Shown here: positions 44,561 to 54,007 of the stretch, piece by piece
Numbering within the stretch: the first letter of the stretch is position 1
How the letters are laid out: every line of letters starts with the position of its first letter
Assembly: GCA_002436005.1 (NCBI GenBank)
Contig: DIXG01000100.1
Coordinates: 43,136 to 107,135 of the forward strand
DNA: 64,000 nucleotides
Source of the DNA: Anaerolineaceae bacterium UBA6086
GTDB taxonomy: Bacteria > Chloroflexota > Anaerolineae > Anaerolineales > Anaerolineaceae
Reading direction: 5' to 3'
Program-made: the position numbers and the translations under genes
Notes under the pieces: generated by a model
What the model saw: only the letters and a program-made list of their open reading frames with translations
Databases searched by the model: none
Told to the model about the DNA's origin: nothing

Positions 44561-44974
44561 ATGAAGACAAAATCCTTTCCGGGAAATTATCAAAACCTCG
44601 AGGCGATCAGTAATTTTATTGTTGACCAGGCACAAGAAGCTGACTTTTCCAGCCACGAGATTTACGCCATTCAAACCGCAGTTGATGAAGCTTGCTCAAA
44701 TGTCATTGATCATGCGTATCAGGGAGAGAATAAGGGACTGATCAATATCTGCGTGGAAATCATCAACAACGGGATCAAGATTATCATCCAGGATGACGGC
44801 ATCCCCTTTGATCCTGAAGACGTACCAGAACCAGATATCACCTCCCCGCTTGAAATCAGGGAGGAACGTGGACTGGGTATCTTCTTTATGCGAAAATTAA
44901 TGGACGAAGTCAGGTTTGATTTTTCCCAGACAATTGGCAACACGCTTACCCTTGTTAAATTTCGAGGAGGATAA
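44561..44974 (+). CDS. RsbW-like anti-sigma factor / serine kinase (HATPase)
   Basis: A 137-aa GHKL ATPase. N box 'AVDEACSNVIDHAYQ', G1 box 'IIIQDDGIPFDPEDVP' and G2 'RGLGIFFMRKLMDEV' are complete, matching the RsbW/SpoIIAB family. It starts 11 bases after the STAS gene and ends two bases before the phosphatase gene, so the three are one operon. It may hold a sigma factor or another effector in check. Confidence 0.9.
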   Translation: MKTKSFPGNYQNLEAISNFIVDQAQEADFSSHEIYAIQTAVDEACSNVIDHAYQGENKGLINICVEIINNGIKIIIQDDGIPFDPEDVPEPDITSPLEIREERGLGIFFMRKLMDEVRFDFSQTIGNTLTLVKFRGG

Positions 44975-44976
44975 GC

Positions 44977-47900
44977 TTGCCCATGCACGACGACTCTCAG
45001 GGTTTAGCAAGACAATCTTCAGACCTCATCCTGCAATTTGGTGAACAACTTGCTGCACAACAAACCTATGAAGAGCAGGAAAGATGGCTGATCGCGTTCT
45101 TGAAGGAGCAGTTTCAGGCGGATAGCCAAATTTGGTTGAAGCCGTCAACAAAATTTCATCTAATCAAAAACCAAGATGAGAAATCTGTTCTCCCCATCGA
45201 CCCTGACTCCTTCGATTTACGCGCAAACCTAGCAGAGGAAGGGTTTTGCACCCTTCAGACCGATCACTCAAACTGGGTGATCCTGCCCCTGGTCTACGGC
45301 AGTTTGGACATGGGATTGATCCTTCTGAACCGAGAAGAAGCCTTCACAAACGACCAGCTCCAGATCCTGAAACACATCAGCCAGGTGACCAGTTTTGCCA
45401 TTTTCGCCACCCAACAAACACAGCTCAATCTTTGGCGCCAAAAACAGCTCGCCCTTGTCCGCTCCGTCAGTGAACAGATTTCTCAGATCACAGATCTGCA
45501 AACGCTTTCATCTCAAATCACTGAACTGGTCCAGCAGACCTTTGCTTACAGTTATGTTGCTATCTTCCTGATTAACGAGGAAGATGGAAGGCTTTACTTT
45601 AAAGCCAGTGCACTCGCCGATGATCATTCGGAAAAGGATATTCGCCGTCCTGAATTTGAATTGCAAACGCATCCCGGTTTTGCCATGGGCGAACACATCA
45701 TCGGTCATGTTGCATCAACCGGCGAGGAATTGATTGCCAATGATGTTAAAAGTGAACCTCGCTACAAACAGGTCGACTCGCTATCAAATACGCAATCTGA
45801 AGCAGTGCTTCCGCTCGAAATGGAGAACAAAATTTTTGGCGTTTTTGACGTTCAATCCGATCAGCTGAACGCCTTTGATGAAAATGACCTGGTCGTACTG
45901 CACGCCCTTGCCGATAATATTGCGATCGCCATTGAAAGCACTCGATTGATGCAAAACATCCAGGAGCGAGCTGACCAGATCGCTGCTGTCGGCGAAGTCA
46001 CCCGGGCGATTACCGTCATTCTCGATACAGATGAATTACTCCGGAAGATCACCAATCTGATCAGGGAGCGATTTGAGTTTCCTTATGTGCATCTTTTTGT
46101 TGTGGACCCTGTGCAAAATTTACTGACATATAGAGCCGGCAGTGGGGAACGCAGTGCCTATTACAAGGAAAATGCCATCTCCTACGACTTGGATTCCGAA
46201 AAAGGTATTCTTGTCTGGGTGGTCAGAAATCGGCAAACCAAACGCATCAACGATGTCAGTGATGAACCTCTGTTTTTCCTCCCGGAAAATGCGCCCAAAG
46301 TCGGTTCGGAAATGTCAATCCCACTTATTTTTGGGAAGGACACACTGGGCGTGCTGGATATTCAAAGTGATCAGGTCAATGCTTTTTCAAGTGACAACCA
46401 AAGACTGATGGAAACGCTGGCAGACAATGTCGCCATTGCAATTCGCAACGCCAGACTTTACCGGTCTGAGCGCTGGCGCCGGCAGGTTGCTGAAAGCCTG
46501 CGAGATATCGCCGGGATGCTTTCAGATAACACCGATTTGCTAAAAGTGCTCAACGAGATCCTCGAGCAACTTCATATAACCCTGCCCTGTGATATTGCCA
46601 GCATCTGGCTTTTTGACAACACAGAGGGCAAGCCGGAGTTGCCTGTTGAATCCAGGAAATTAGTTCTTGCTACAGCGAAAGGTTCCTCAGATTACCCATC
46701 AAGCACACTGGGAAACCTGAATTTCTACCCGGATGCATGGCTGAAGAATGCACTTCTCAGCACAGATCCCGCTATCCGAAAAGAAGAGGATCCCCTTGGA
46801 CCAATAGCTCAGCATTTTCATCTGCCTACAAACTACTCTTCCATCGCTGTTCCACTTTACACAGGCAATGAACTTCTTGGAATGCTAACACTGGACCACC
46901 ACACTGCGGGTCGATATGGAACAGAAACACAGCGGATTACTTCTGCGTTTGCCAGTTATGCAGCCATTGCGATCAAGAATACACGGCTCTATAACAAAGC
47001 ACAGGAACAGGCGTGGATTGCTACGCTGCTCTTGCAGGTTGCCACAGCAACACAATCACTGACAAATCTGGATGAATTGGTAACGACCATTGTTCGTCTC
47101 ACGCCCATGGTAGCCGGCATAAAGGCGTGTACCCTTTTCTTAAAGGAAAACGGGGAAAATAATTTTTCCCTTTATGCCGCCTATGGCATCGCAGGCTTTG
47201 GCGAAAACATAGTTCTTGAACAACCTATTCGTGTGGAGAATGCTCCGATTTTAGAAAGGTTAATCGTTGAACAAGACATCCTCATGGTTAAGGACCCTGC
47301 GGTTGATTTCAACCTACCAGGCGTCCTTCCTGAAATAGGATCTGAGGACACAATGATTTTGCTGCCACTTTCTGCCAGAGAAGAAACTTTAGGCGCGTTA
47401 TTGGTGATCAACGAAAATGAGAACACCCTCTTCACACCTACCAGCACCGGGATCAGCGATGAGCGATTGAAAATCATCCAGGGCATCACACAGCAAACTG
47501 CAGTCGCCATGGAAAATATCCTCTTGCTGGAAGAAAAACAGGAAGAAGCTTATGTTTCCACTGTCTTACTTCAATCTGCCCAGGCGGCTGTCAGCAGCGC
47601 TGACCTGCAGGATACACTGGATTCAATCGTCAATATTATGCCGATCCTGGTTGGCATCGATGCCAGTGTGATCTATCTCTGGGATAAAGACGAGGCAGTC
47701 TTTCGGACGGCACATGCGGCCACAAAAGGAATCACCAAAGATCAACCGCTAATCGGTCTGACCTATACCAAAGGGGATTTCCCGATGCTCGATGCAGTTT
47801 ACCAAAACAACCACCCGGTGGTCTATCCCTTCACTGAAACCACCCTGCCACCAGAGGACTGGGACCTTGCGCTTCCGGATGAGGGGCAAGTGGACCCCAC

Positions 47901-48837
47901 ACCTGTATTGAATAGCCGCTACCCGTTGTTGATGGGCTTTCCGCTCTCAATGCAAGATGAGGTGTTTGGCGTTTTGCTGGCGCAAGAAATCAGTTATCGA
48001 ACCAATCGACAACGCCGCTATGAATTGATCATGGGGATGGCACAGCAGGCTTCACTCGCAATCCAAAATGACCGGCTTCAAAAAGAGATGATTGAACGGC
48101 AGCATCTTGAACGAGAATTTCAACTGGCGCGGCAAATCCAGCAAACCTTTTTACCCGAGCAAAAACCCCAGATTCCAGGTTGGGATATGGATGTTTATTG
48201 GGAAACAGCACGCCAGGTGGGCGGTGATTTCTATGACTACTTCCTTCTTCCGGATGGTCGGTTGGCTTTTGTGATAGCCGATGTATCCGATAAAGGATTG
48301 GCTGCCTCACTCTACATGACTGTCACCCGTACGCTGCTTCGGGCTGCTGCGCTCGAAAGCGATTCGCCCGCCAGAACGTTGGAACATGTGAATGAGCTGT
48401 TGCTTGCCAATTCACAAAATGGCTTATTTGTAACCACTTTTTATGGCATTCTTTCCCTGGAGGAAGGGCTGCTCACGTATACCATTGCCGGCCACAACCC
48501 ACCCATCTTGCTGCGTCATCACAATCATGAAGTGATCGAATTTAGTAAAGGCGGAATTGCCCTGGGTGCCCTGCCTAACATCCATCTCACACAAAATCAA
48601 GTTATATTAGATCCGGGCGATTGCCTGGTGCTCTACACGGATGGCATAACTGAAGCGTTTAACGCGCAGGATCAGATGTTTGGTGAGCAAAGATTGATGG
48701 AAACTCTAAAAGAAACCATCGGGGAAAATGCACACATTGTCATTAATCATCTGATTACCAAGATTGCCGATTTTCGTGGAAATTCACCGCTGAGTGATGA
48801 TACGACTGTCCTCACGATTTGCCGCTCCTTATCCTGA
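44977..48837 (+). CDS. Multi-GAF PP2C phosphatase (RsbU/SpoIIE type)
   Basis: A 1286-aa soluble signalling phosphatase. About six GAF-like units occur in series (roughly residues 20-155, 175-330, 350-500, 520-685, 697-860, 880-1035), the second and third being nearly repeats with 'HALADNIAIAIESTRLM' and 'ETLADNVAIAIRNARLY' helices. A linking coiled coil leads to the SpoIIE PP2C domain (about 1047-1284): 'VGGDFYDYF', 'ADVSDKGLAASLYM', 'YTDGITEAF' and 'SDDTTVL' supply the metal-binding Asp residues. No membrane segment. It should dephosphorylate the STAS protein upstream when the GAF units sense a ligand. The start is TTG 44977 (GGAGG six bases before); ATG 44983 is an alternative. Confidence 0.9.
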   Translation: MPMHDDSQGLARQSSDLILQFGEQLAAQQTYEEQERWLIAFLKEQFQADSQIWLKPSTKFHLIKNQDEKSVLPIDPDSFDLRANLAEEGFCTLQTDHSNWVILPLVYGSLDMGLILLNREEAFTNDQLQILKHISQVTSFAIFATQQTQLNLWRQKQLALVRSVSEQISQITDLQTLSSQITELVQQTFAYSYVAIFLINEEDGRLYFKASALADDHSEKDIRRPEFELQTHPGFAMGEHIIGHVASTGEELIANDVKSEPRYKQVDSLSNTQSEAVLPLEMENKIFGVFDVQSDQLNAFDENDLVVLHALADNIAIAIESTRLMQNIQERADQIAAVGEVTRAITVILDTDELLRKITNLIRERFEFPYVHLFVVDPVQNLLTYRAGSGERSAYYKENAISYDLDSEKGILVWVVRNRQTKRINDVSDEPLFFLPENAPKVGSEMSIPLIFGKDTLGVLDIQSDQVNAFSSDNQRLMETLADNVAIAIRNARLYRSERWRRQVAESLRDIAGMLSDNTDLLKVLNEILEQLHITLPCDIASIWLFDNTEGKPELPVESRKLVLATAKGSSDYPSSTLGNLNFYPDAWLKNALLSTDPAIRKEEDPLGPIAQHFHLPTNYSSIAVPLYTGNELLGMLTLDHHTAGRYGTETQRITSAFASYAAIAIKNTRLYNKAQEQAWIATLLLQVATATQSLTNLDELVTTIVRLTPMVAGIKACTLFLKENGENNFSLYAAYGIAGFGENIVLEQPIRVENAPILERLIVEQDILMVKDPAVDFNLPGVLPEIGSEDTMILLPLSAREETLGALLVINENENTLFTPTSTGISDERLKIIQGITQQTAVAMENILLLEEKQEEAYVSTVLLQSAQAAVSSADLQDTLDSIVNIMPILVGIDASVIYLWDKDEAVFRTAHAATKGITKDQPLIGLTYTKGDFPMLDAVYQNNHPVVYPFTETTLPPEDWDLALPDEGQVDPTPVLNSRYPLLMGFPLSMQDEVFGVLLAQEISYRTNRQRRYELIMGMAQQASLAIQNDRLQKEMIERQHLEREFQLARQIQQTFLPEQKPQIPGWDMDVYWETARQVGGDFYDYFLLPDGRLAFVIADVSDKGLAASLYMTVTRTLLRAAALESDSPARTLEHVNELLLANSQNGLFVTTFYGILSLEEGLLTYTIAGHNPPILLRHHNHEVIEFSKGGIALGALPNIHLTQNQVILDPGDCLVLYTDGITEAFNAQDQMFGEQRLMETLKETIGENAHIVINHLITKIADFRGNSPLSDDTTVLTICRSLS

Positions 48838-49037
48838 AATTCCTCTTATCTTTCAAATCATAATCCCCTACACAGACAATATCTGGGCATGCTCAGAGAA
48901 ATAAACCAAGCCCGATCATTGGATGCAACGTTTCATATCAGGTGCCATGATCATCGACCATAAACATTATCATGCTATAATTCCTAAAGATTTAGGACTG
49001 TCAAACCACTTTTTAGAATCGCTTTTCTGGATAAAAT

Positions 49038-49907
49038 ATGTCTGAAGCCCATCAAACAACGCTTGCTACCGCCCCCCCTCTGGATTACCTTGTCATTGGT
49101 CATCTGACAGCTGATTTGACTGACGACGGCATCCGAATGGGGGGCACAGCCACTTTCTCTGGCTTGACAGCAAAAGCCCTGGGGATGAACACGGGAATCA
49201 TCACTTCACATGCGGATGATCTCGACACCGCCCCTTTGCAATCCATCTGGAAATTAAATCATCCCAGCGCGACCACCACCACATTCAAAAATATCTCAGA
49301 TGGCATCCATCGAACACAGCTCTTATATCAAACCGCTAAACCTCTAACCTCCAATGATGTGACCCGCTTTTCCAAGCCGCCAGCGATCGTCCATCTGGGT
49401 CCTGTGGCAAATGAGGTTGACCCAAACATCCTCTCTGAATTTCCTGACAGTTTGAAATGCTTAACCCCCCAGGGCTGGTTCAGACATGCCAATGAGGCGG
49501 ACCAAGTGGTCCTGAAACCCTGGCAGGACTTCGAGACCTACCTCCCAATGGCAGATATCGCTGTCATCAGCCTGGATGATGTGGAAAAAGACGAAGAAAT
49601 GATCTCTGCTATGGCTGCCATGATTCCCATCTTTGTCGTCACAGAAAACTATAAAGGCGCAAGAGTCTACTGGCATAACGATGCGCGATTTATTAACGCT
49701 CCTGAGGTAAAATATGTAAACGACACCGGCGCAGGCGATATTTTTGCCGCAGCCTTTTTCAGCCGCTACCTGTTCACTAAAGACCCGTGGGAAGCAGGCC
49801 GGTTTGCAGTGCTGCTTGCATCGTGGTCAGTGACCCGGGAATATTTGGACAGTATTCCCACAGAAAAAGAAATCGAAAAAGCAAAAATTGAATTGATAGG
49901 TTACTGA
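49038..49907 (+). CDS. PfkB-family carbohydrate kinase
   Basis: A 289-aa ribokinase-family enzyme. 'LVIGHLTADLTDDGIRMGGTATFSGLTAKALGM' is the N-terminal substrate region and 'VNDTGAGDIFAAAFFSRYL' the C-terminal signature, with the catalytic Asp in DTGAGD. It lacks the full N-terminal Gly-Gly motif and is short. The substrate cannot be told. It lies 10 bases before parA. The 200 bases upstream hold no gene; a TATAAT lies about 60 bases before the start. Confidence 0.82.
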   Translation: MSEAHQTTLATAPPLDYLVIGHLTADLTDDGIRMGGTATFSGLTAKALGMNTGIITSHADDLDTAPLQSIWKLNHPSATTTTFKNISDGIHRTQLLYQTAKPLTSNDVTRFSKPPAIVHLGPVANEVDPNILSEFPDSLKCLTPQGWFRHANEADQVVLKPWQDFETYLPMADIAVISLDDVEKDEEMISAMAAMIPIFVVTENYKGARVYWHNDARFINAPEVKYVNDTGAGDIFAAAFFSRYLFTKDPWEAGRFAVLLASWSVTREYLDSIPTEKEIEKAKIELIGY

Positions 49908-49917
49908 AGGGCTCAGT

Positions 49918-50721
49918 ATGGGATTAGGGAAGATTTACACAATTGTCAATCAAAAAGGAGGCGTGGGCAAAACAACAACAGCCATTAACCTTGGTGCCTA
50001 CTTGGCGTATTTCGGCCAAAAAGTCCTGATTGTTGATATCGATCCACAGGCTAATGCTACCTCCTGTCTGGGGGTTGACAGGCATACAATTGGCGGCGGC
50101 ACTTATGAAGTGCTGATCGGCGCTCAACCCATCCTGACCCAGATCCTTCACAACCCGCGTTTCAAACTTTCTTTACTTCCCTCAACACCTGCTCTGGCTG
50201 GTGCAGAAATTGAATTAATTGATTTGCCAAACCGGGAAAGGCGCCTGGCTCAGGTTCTTGAGCCTATTGCCAGTCGCTACGATTATATTCTGATTGACTG
50301 TCCCCCCTCCCTCGGGCTGCTGACGGTCAACGGCCTGGTTGCTGCAAAAGATGGCATTCTCATCCCCGTCCAATGCGAATATCTCGCGCTGGAAGGGCTT
50401 GGTCAATTGACCCAAACCATCAATCGGATAAAATATTCATTGTTCCCGGAACTGGAGATCAGAGGGGTGATTCTCACCATGTATGATGGACGAACAAATT
50501 TGGCTGCAGATGTTGTCCAGGAGGTTCAACGCGTCTTTGGAAAACAGGTCTTCGAATCCGTTGTCCCTCGCTCCATCCGGCTGGCAGAAGCACCATCCTA
50601 CGGGATGCCCATCTCGGTGTTTGCACCGGATTCAACAGGCGCGCATTCGTATGCCGCTTTGGCAAAAGAACTGCTCATTTCAGATGATGTTCAGGTTCCA
50701 ATCACTCAGGAGGCTAACTGA
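49918..50721 (+). CDS. parA: Chromosome partitioning ATPase ParA/Soj
   Basis: A 267-aa deviant-Walker ATPase. 'IVNQKGGVGKTTTAINLGAYLA' carries the two lysines, 'VLIVDIDPQANATSCLG' is the A' motif and 'YDYILIDCPPSLGLLTVNGL' the Walker B part. The short N-terminus without HTH is the chromosomal Soj type. It acts on the nucleoid with ParB, encoded next with a one-base overlap. Confidence 0.95.
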   Translation: MGLGKIYTIVNQKGGVGKTTTAINLGAYLAYFGQKVLIVDIDPQANATSCLGVDRHTIGGGTYEVLIGAQPILTQILHNPRFKLSLLPSTPALAGAEIELIDLPNRERRLAQVLEPIASRYDYILIDCPPSLGLLTVNGLVAAKDGILIPVQCEYLALEGLGQLTQTINRIKYSLFPELEIRGVILTMYDGRTNLAADVVQEVQRVFGKQVFESVVPRSIRLAEAPSYGMPISVFAPDSTGAHSYAALAKELLISDDVQVPITQEAN

Positions 50722-51593
50722 TGGCACGCAGACCTGGTTTAGGCAGGGGATTGGATGCACTCATCCCCGGAAACGAAGAACAGCAAGATATTAAAAGCCC
50801 CACCCCAACGCAGGGAATCCTCCAGGTATCGATTGATGCGATTCATCCCAACCCACAACAACCACGCACGAACATGGATCAGGAAGCACTGGAAGATCTG
50901 GCAGCATCCATCCAGGAACATGGCATCATTCAGCCGTTAATTGTTTCTGAAGATGAGGATGGGCAAAATTACACCCTGATCGCAGGTGAGAGACGCTGGC
51001 GTGCGGCAAAACTGGCTGGACTCTCGCTGGTACCCGTGATTGAACGATCCGTCTCAGAGCAGGGTCAGCTTGAGATTGCGCTGATCGAAAACTTACAGCG
51101 CTTGGATCTGAGCCCATTGGAAATGGCAGAAGCTTATCGACAGCTTGCAGAAAACTTTTCGCTCACCCATGATCAAATTTCCCAGCGGGTTGGGAAAAGT
51201 CGGACGAGCGTCACCAACACCCTGCGATTACTCAGCCTGCCGAATGCTGTAAAAATCGCGCTTGCAGAAGAAAAGATCTCCGAAGGTCATGCACGGGCAC
51301 TTCTGGGGTTATCAAAATCACAAGCCCAGGAAGCCGCTTTGCAGACCGTGCTCAATCTGTCCCTCAATGTGCGTCAGACGGAAGCCCTGGTCAAAAAGCT
51401 GAGCGGTGAAAAACCACCATCCATTCCCAAACCTGAGCCTGCCCCTGAAATTCTTGCCCTGGAGAACAAACTTCGAAGTTTCTTTGGAACCAAAGTGCAC
51501 CTGAATAAAAGCGGAAAAGGCGGCAGTCTGGTCATTTACTATTACTCGGAAGAAGAGCTGAATACCATTCTCGAAAAATTCCTGACTGAATAA
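50721..51593 (+). CDS. parB: Chromosome partitioning protein ParB/Spo0J
   Basis: A 290-aa DNA-binding CTPase. N-terminal 'RRPGLGRGLDALIPG' opening, then 'HPNPQQPRTNMDQEALEDLAASIQEHGIIQPLIV', the CTP-binding 'LIAGERRWRAAKLAGL' and 'ENLQRLDLSPLEMAEAYRQL', and an HTH around 'ISQRVGKSRTSVTNTLRLL' are all present, plus a C-terminal dimer domain. It loads on parS sites; none of the exact classical 16-mers was seen in the window. Confidence 0.95.
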   Translation: MARRPGLGRGLDALIPGNEEQQDIKSPTPTQGILQVSIDAIHPNPQQPRTNMDQEALEDLAASIQEHGIIQPLIVSEDEDGQNYTLIAGERRWRAAKLAGLSLVPVIERSVSEQGQLEIALIENLQRLDLSPLEMAEAYRQLAENFSLTHDQISQRVGKSRTSVTNTLRLLSLPNAVKIALAEEKISEGHARALLGLSKSQAQEAALQTVLNLSLNVRQTEALVKKLSGEKPPSIPKPEPAPEILALENKLRSFFGTKVHLNKSGKGGSLVIYYYSEEELNTILEKFLTE

Positions 51594-51598
51594 CAGGT

Positions 51599-53197
51599 AT
51601 GAAGATTTATTACAACGCAAATATCTTTGCCCCGGATCACCCCGGTTCGACGGCTTTTGTCGTTGATCATGGCCGTTTCATCGCGTTTGGAACAGACGAA
51701 GATATTCTGAATGGCTTTTCAAATACTGTCCAGCAAATCAACCTCAACCGCAAAACCATCTGGCCAGGGCTGACCGACGCTCATGTCCACCTGCACCACC
51801 TTGCTAACAGCATGGCAATGGTCGATTGTGAAACCGACAGCCTTGATGCATGCCTGGAACGCATCAGGCAAGCAGCCGTTCGACTCCCAGCCAACGCCTG
51901 GGTTCGGGGGCATGGATGGAACCAAAACCGCTGGGAATCAGGCTATGGCACAGCAGCCATGCTGGACCAGGTGTGCGATGGCCGTCCTGCCTACTTAACC
52001 GCGAAATCATTACACGCCGCTTGGGCAAACAGCCAGGCTCTGAACCTTGCCGGGATCACCCAATCCACACCAGACCCACCTGATGGCGCGCTTCAAAGGG
52101 ATCAGCAAGGCCGGCTAACCGGGATTTTGTTTGAATCGGGCGGCATGGCGCTGGTTGAAAGGGTTATCCCCCCAGATTCCCATGCTGAGGTCACATCAAA
52201 AATCAAGAGTTTGATTCCCAGCCTTTGGCAGCATGGATTGGTGGGGGTTCATGACTTTGATGGCATTCAGTGCTGGAAAGCCTTGCAGGAGCTCTATCAA
52301 AAGGGCGAGCTGCAAATCAGAGTGCGTAAGAACGTGCCCCGTGATCTTATCGACACTTTTATCGAGGCTGGCTACCGCACAGATCATGGTGATGATTGGT
52401 TGAACATCGGTGGTATCAAACTCTTTGCCGATGGCGCGTTAGGACCTCAAACCGCAGCAATGTTGACCCCATATGAAAATACAGAGACAGCCGGCACGCT
52501 GCTCATGAACCAGGCAGAGATTGAGGAAATTGGCAAATTTGCATCCTCAAATGGGTTTGCCCTCGCCATTCACGCCATTGGGGATTTAGCGAATCATGTC
52601 GTGCTTAATGCCTATCAGACCATCAGGCTCTTTGAGCAAACCAAAAATTTACCACATTATCGTCACAGAATCGAACACGTTCAGATCATCGATCCAAAGG
52701 ATCTGCCCCGCCTTGCCCAGCTTCAAATCATCGCCTCTGTGCAGCCTGTTCATGCCCCCTCAGATATGGAAATGGCGGACAAATACCTGGGCAGCAGGGC
52801 TCAAAATGCATACGCCTACCAAGCCATGTTAGACAGCGACGCCGAGCTTGTCTGTGGCTCTGACGCACCTGTTGAGCCGATTAACCCATTTCAAGGGATC
52901 CACGCAGCCATCACAAGGCGCAAAATCAACGGTCAACCCGGAGAAAACGGCTGGTATCCTGAGCAACGTCTGACCCTCCAGGATGCATTGGCAGGGTTTT
53001 CCTCAAAACCTGCTGAAATCTCAAATAGAGGATCCTGGCTAGGAAAAATCGCAACAGGCTACAAAGCGGATTTTATTATTCTGCAGGAGGATCCATTCAC
53101 GATTGATCCTCACTACGTGGCTGAAATCAGACCAATTGCTACTTTTGCCGAGGGTAAACGTGTTTATCTATCGGAAACTGCAGACGCTGATTATTAG
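51599..53197 (+). CDS. Amidohydrolase family protein, YtcJ-like
   Basis: A 532-aa metal-dependent hydrolase. 'WPGLTDAHVHLHHLAN' gives the first metal motif HxH, 'HAIGDLANHVVL' and 'HRIEHVQII' later His residues, and 'VCGSDAPVEPINPFQGIHAAITR' the catalytic Asp. The C-terminal beta-domain 'KADFIILQEDPF' returns to the sandwich. The YtcJ group has unknown substrates. It begins five bases after parB, so it is probably co-transcribed. Confidence 0.88.
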   Translation: MKIYYNANIFAPDHPGSTAFVVDHGRFIAFGTDEDILNGFSNTVQQINLNRKTIWPGLTDAHVHLHHLANSMAMVDCETDSLDACLERIRQAAVRLPANAWVRGHGWNQNRWESGYGTAAMLDQVCDGRPAYLTAKSLHAAWANSQALNLAGITQSTPDPPDGALQRDQQGRLTGILFESGGMALVERVIPPDSHAEVTSKIKSLIPSLWQHGLVGVHDFDGIQCWKALQELYQKGELQIRVRKNVPRDLIDTFIEAGYRTDHGDDWLNIGGIKLFADGALGPQTAAMLTPYENTETAGTLLMNQAEIEEIGKFASSNGFALAIHAIGDLANHVVLNAYQTIRLFEQTKNLPHYRHRIEHVQIIDPKDLPRLAQLQIIASVQPVHAPSDMEMADKYLGSRAQNAYAYQAMLDSDAELVCGSDAPVEPINPFQGIHAAITRRKINGQPGENGWYPEQRLTLQDALAGFSSKPAEISNRGSWLGKIATGYKADFIILQEDPFTIDPHYVAEIRPIATFAEGKRVYLSETADADY

Positions 53198-53208
53198 TGG
53201 CTCATTCA

Positions 53209-53223
53209 GTTTCAATCTGAAAC
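53209..53223. repeat. Inverted repeat resembling a parS half-site pair
   Basis: GTTTCA (53209-53214), ATC, TGAAAC (53218-53223). The arms are the same as those of the conserved parS site, but the centre is three bases instead of two (CG). It lies 11 bases after the amidohydrolase stop, downstream of parAB. It could equally be a weak hairpin. Confidence 0.4.
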
Positions 53224-53285
53224 CTTATTAGAAAATTGTTCAAGGGTGGGCTATAATTTAAACTAAGACAAGATCAACTTGATCA

Positions 53286-53960
53286 ATGGAAATGACCATG
53301 AACATAAATTCAGAGATTGTTCTCGATAACATCAAGAAAATCAGAAAATTACAAAAACGCAGCATCCATGACTGTGCCGCGTTTTTGAATATTTCACAAA
53401 GCAGTTACCTCAAGTTTGAGCAAGGACAAACTTCTCTTTCTCTGCCTGAGATTGAACTGCTGGCACATTATTTCGGCGTCCCTGTTGGTATTCTTTTCCA
53501 ACCCGACCTCGATGAAACGGCATCATTACCCTTACTGGATAAAGAAATCCACCCTGGCTATACGCAATTACGTAATAAAATGATTTGTGCACAGTTGAAC
53601 ATCAGTTTGGCGGAACAGAACCTCGACCTTTCACAATTACATGAGACCACTCAAATCCCTCTTGAAAGTCTGAAAGCTTATTTCGACGCATCTCAACCTG
53701 TTCCTGTGAGCCATTACATCCTTCTGCACGAAACCCTTCACCTGCCAGATCAAATTGGCTACGAGAACAACCAACCCCAAAAAGCGCCAGCCGAGACCCA
53801 CCTATCCATCCAGCAGCAGAACGATGAACAGGAAAAACAAGACAGCGTTGACGAACATGCCTCTGCCGATAACTTTGTGCTGCAAGCCTTCCAGCAAATG
53901 CCAGTTCAGGATCAAGCCGAAATCGCTAAAACGATCCTGCAAAAGCTCAAAGAGAACTAA
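53286..53960 (+). CDS. HTH (XRE-like) DNA-binding protein
   Basis: A 224-aa regulator. Residues about 10-70 form a Cro/C1-type helix-turn-helix ('KRSIHDCAAFLNISQSSYLKFEQGQTSLSLPEIELLAHYFGVPVGILF'). A second, more diverged HTH-like segment lies at about 98-150. The C-terminal third is Gln/Glu-rich and disordered, ending in a short helix 'QDQAEIAKTILQKL'. Three in-frame ATGs (53286, 53292, 53298) are possible starts. Target genes are unknown. Confidence 0.78.
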   Translation: MEMTMNINSEIVLDNIKKIRKLQKRSIHDCAAFLNISQSSYLKFEQGQTSLSLPEIELLAHYFGVPVGILFQPDLDETASLPLLDKEIHPGYTQLRNKMICAQLNISLAEQNLDLSQLHETTQIPLESLKAYFDASQPVPVSHYILLHETLHLPDQIGYENNQPQKAPAETHLSIQQQNDEQEKQDSVDEHASADNFVLQAFQQMPVQDQAEIAKTILQKLKEN

Positions 53961-54007
53961 CACGATCAGCATTTCCAGACCGTCCGAGTTGTTGAAAGTT
54001 GAACAAA

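Noticed and set aside
48960..48995. Small hairpin CCTAAAGATTTAGG before the PfkB gene as a terminator or riboswitch
   Set aside because: The stem is short, is not followed by a T run and overlaps a TATAAT element; nothing else supports it.
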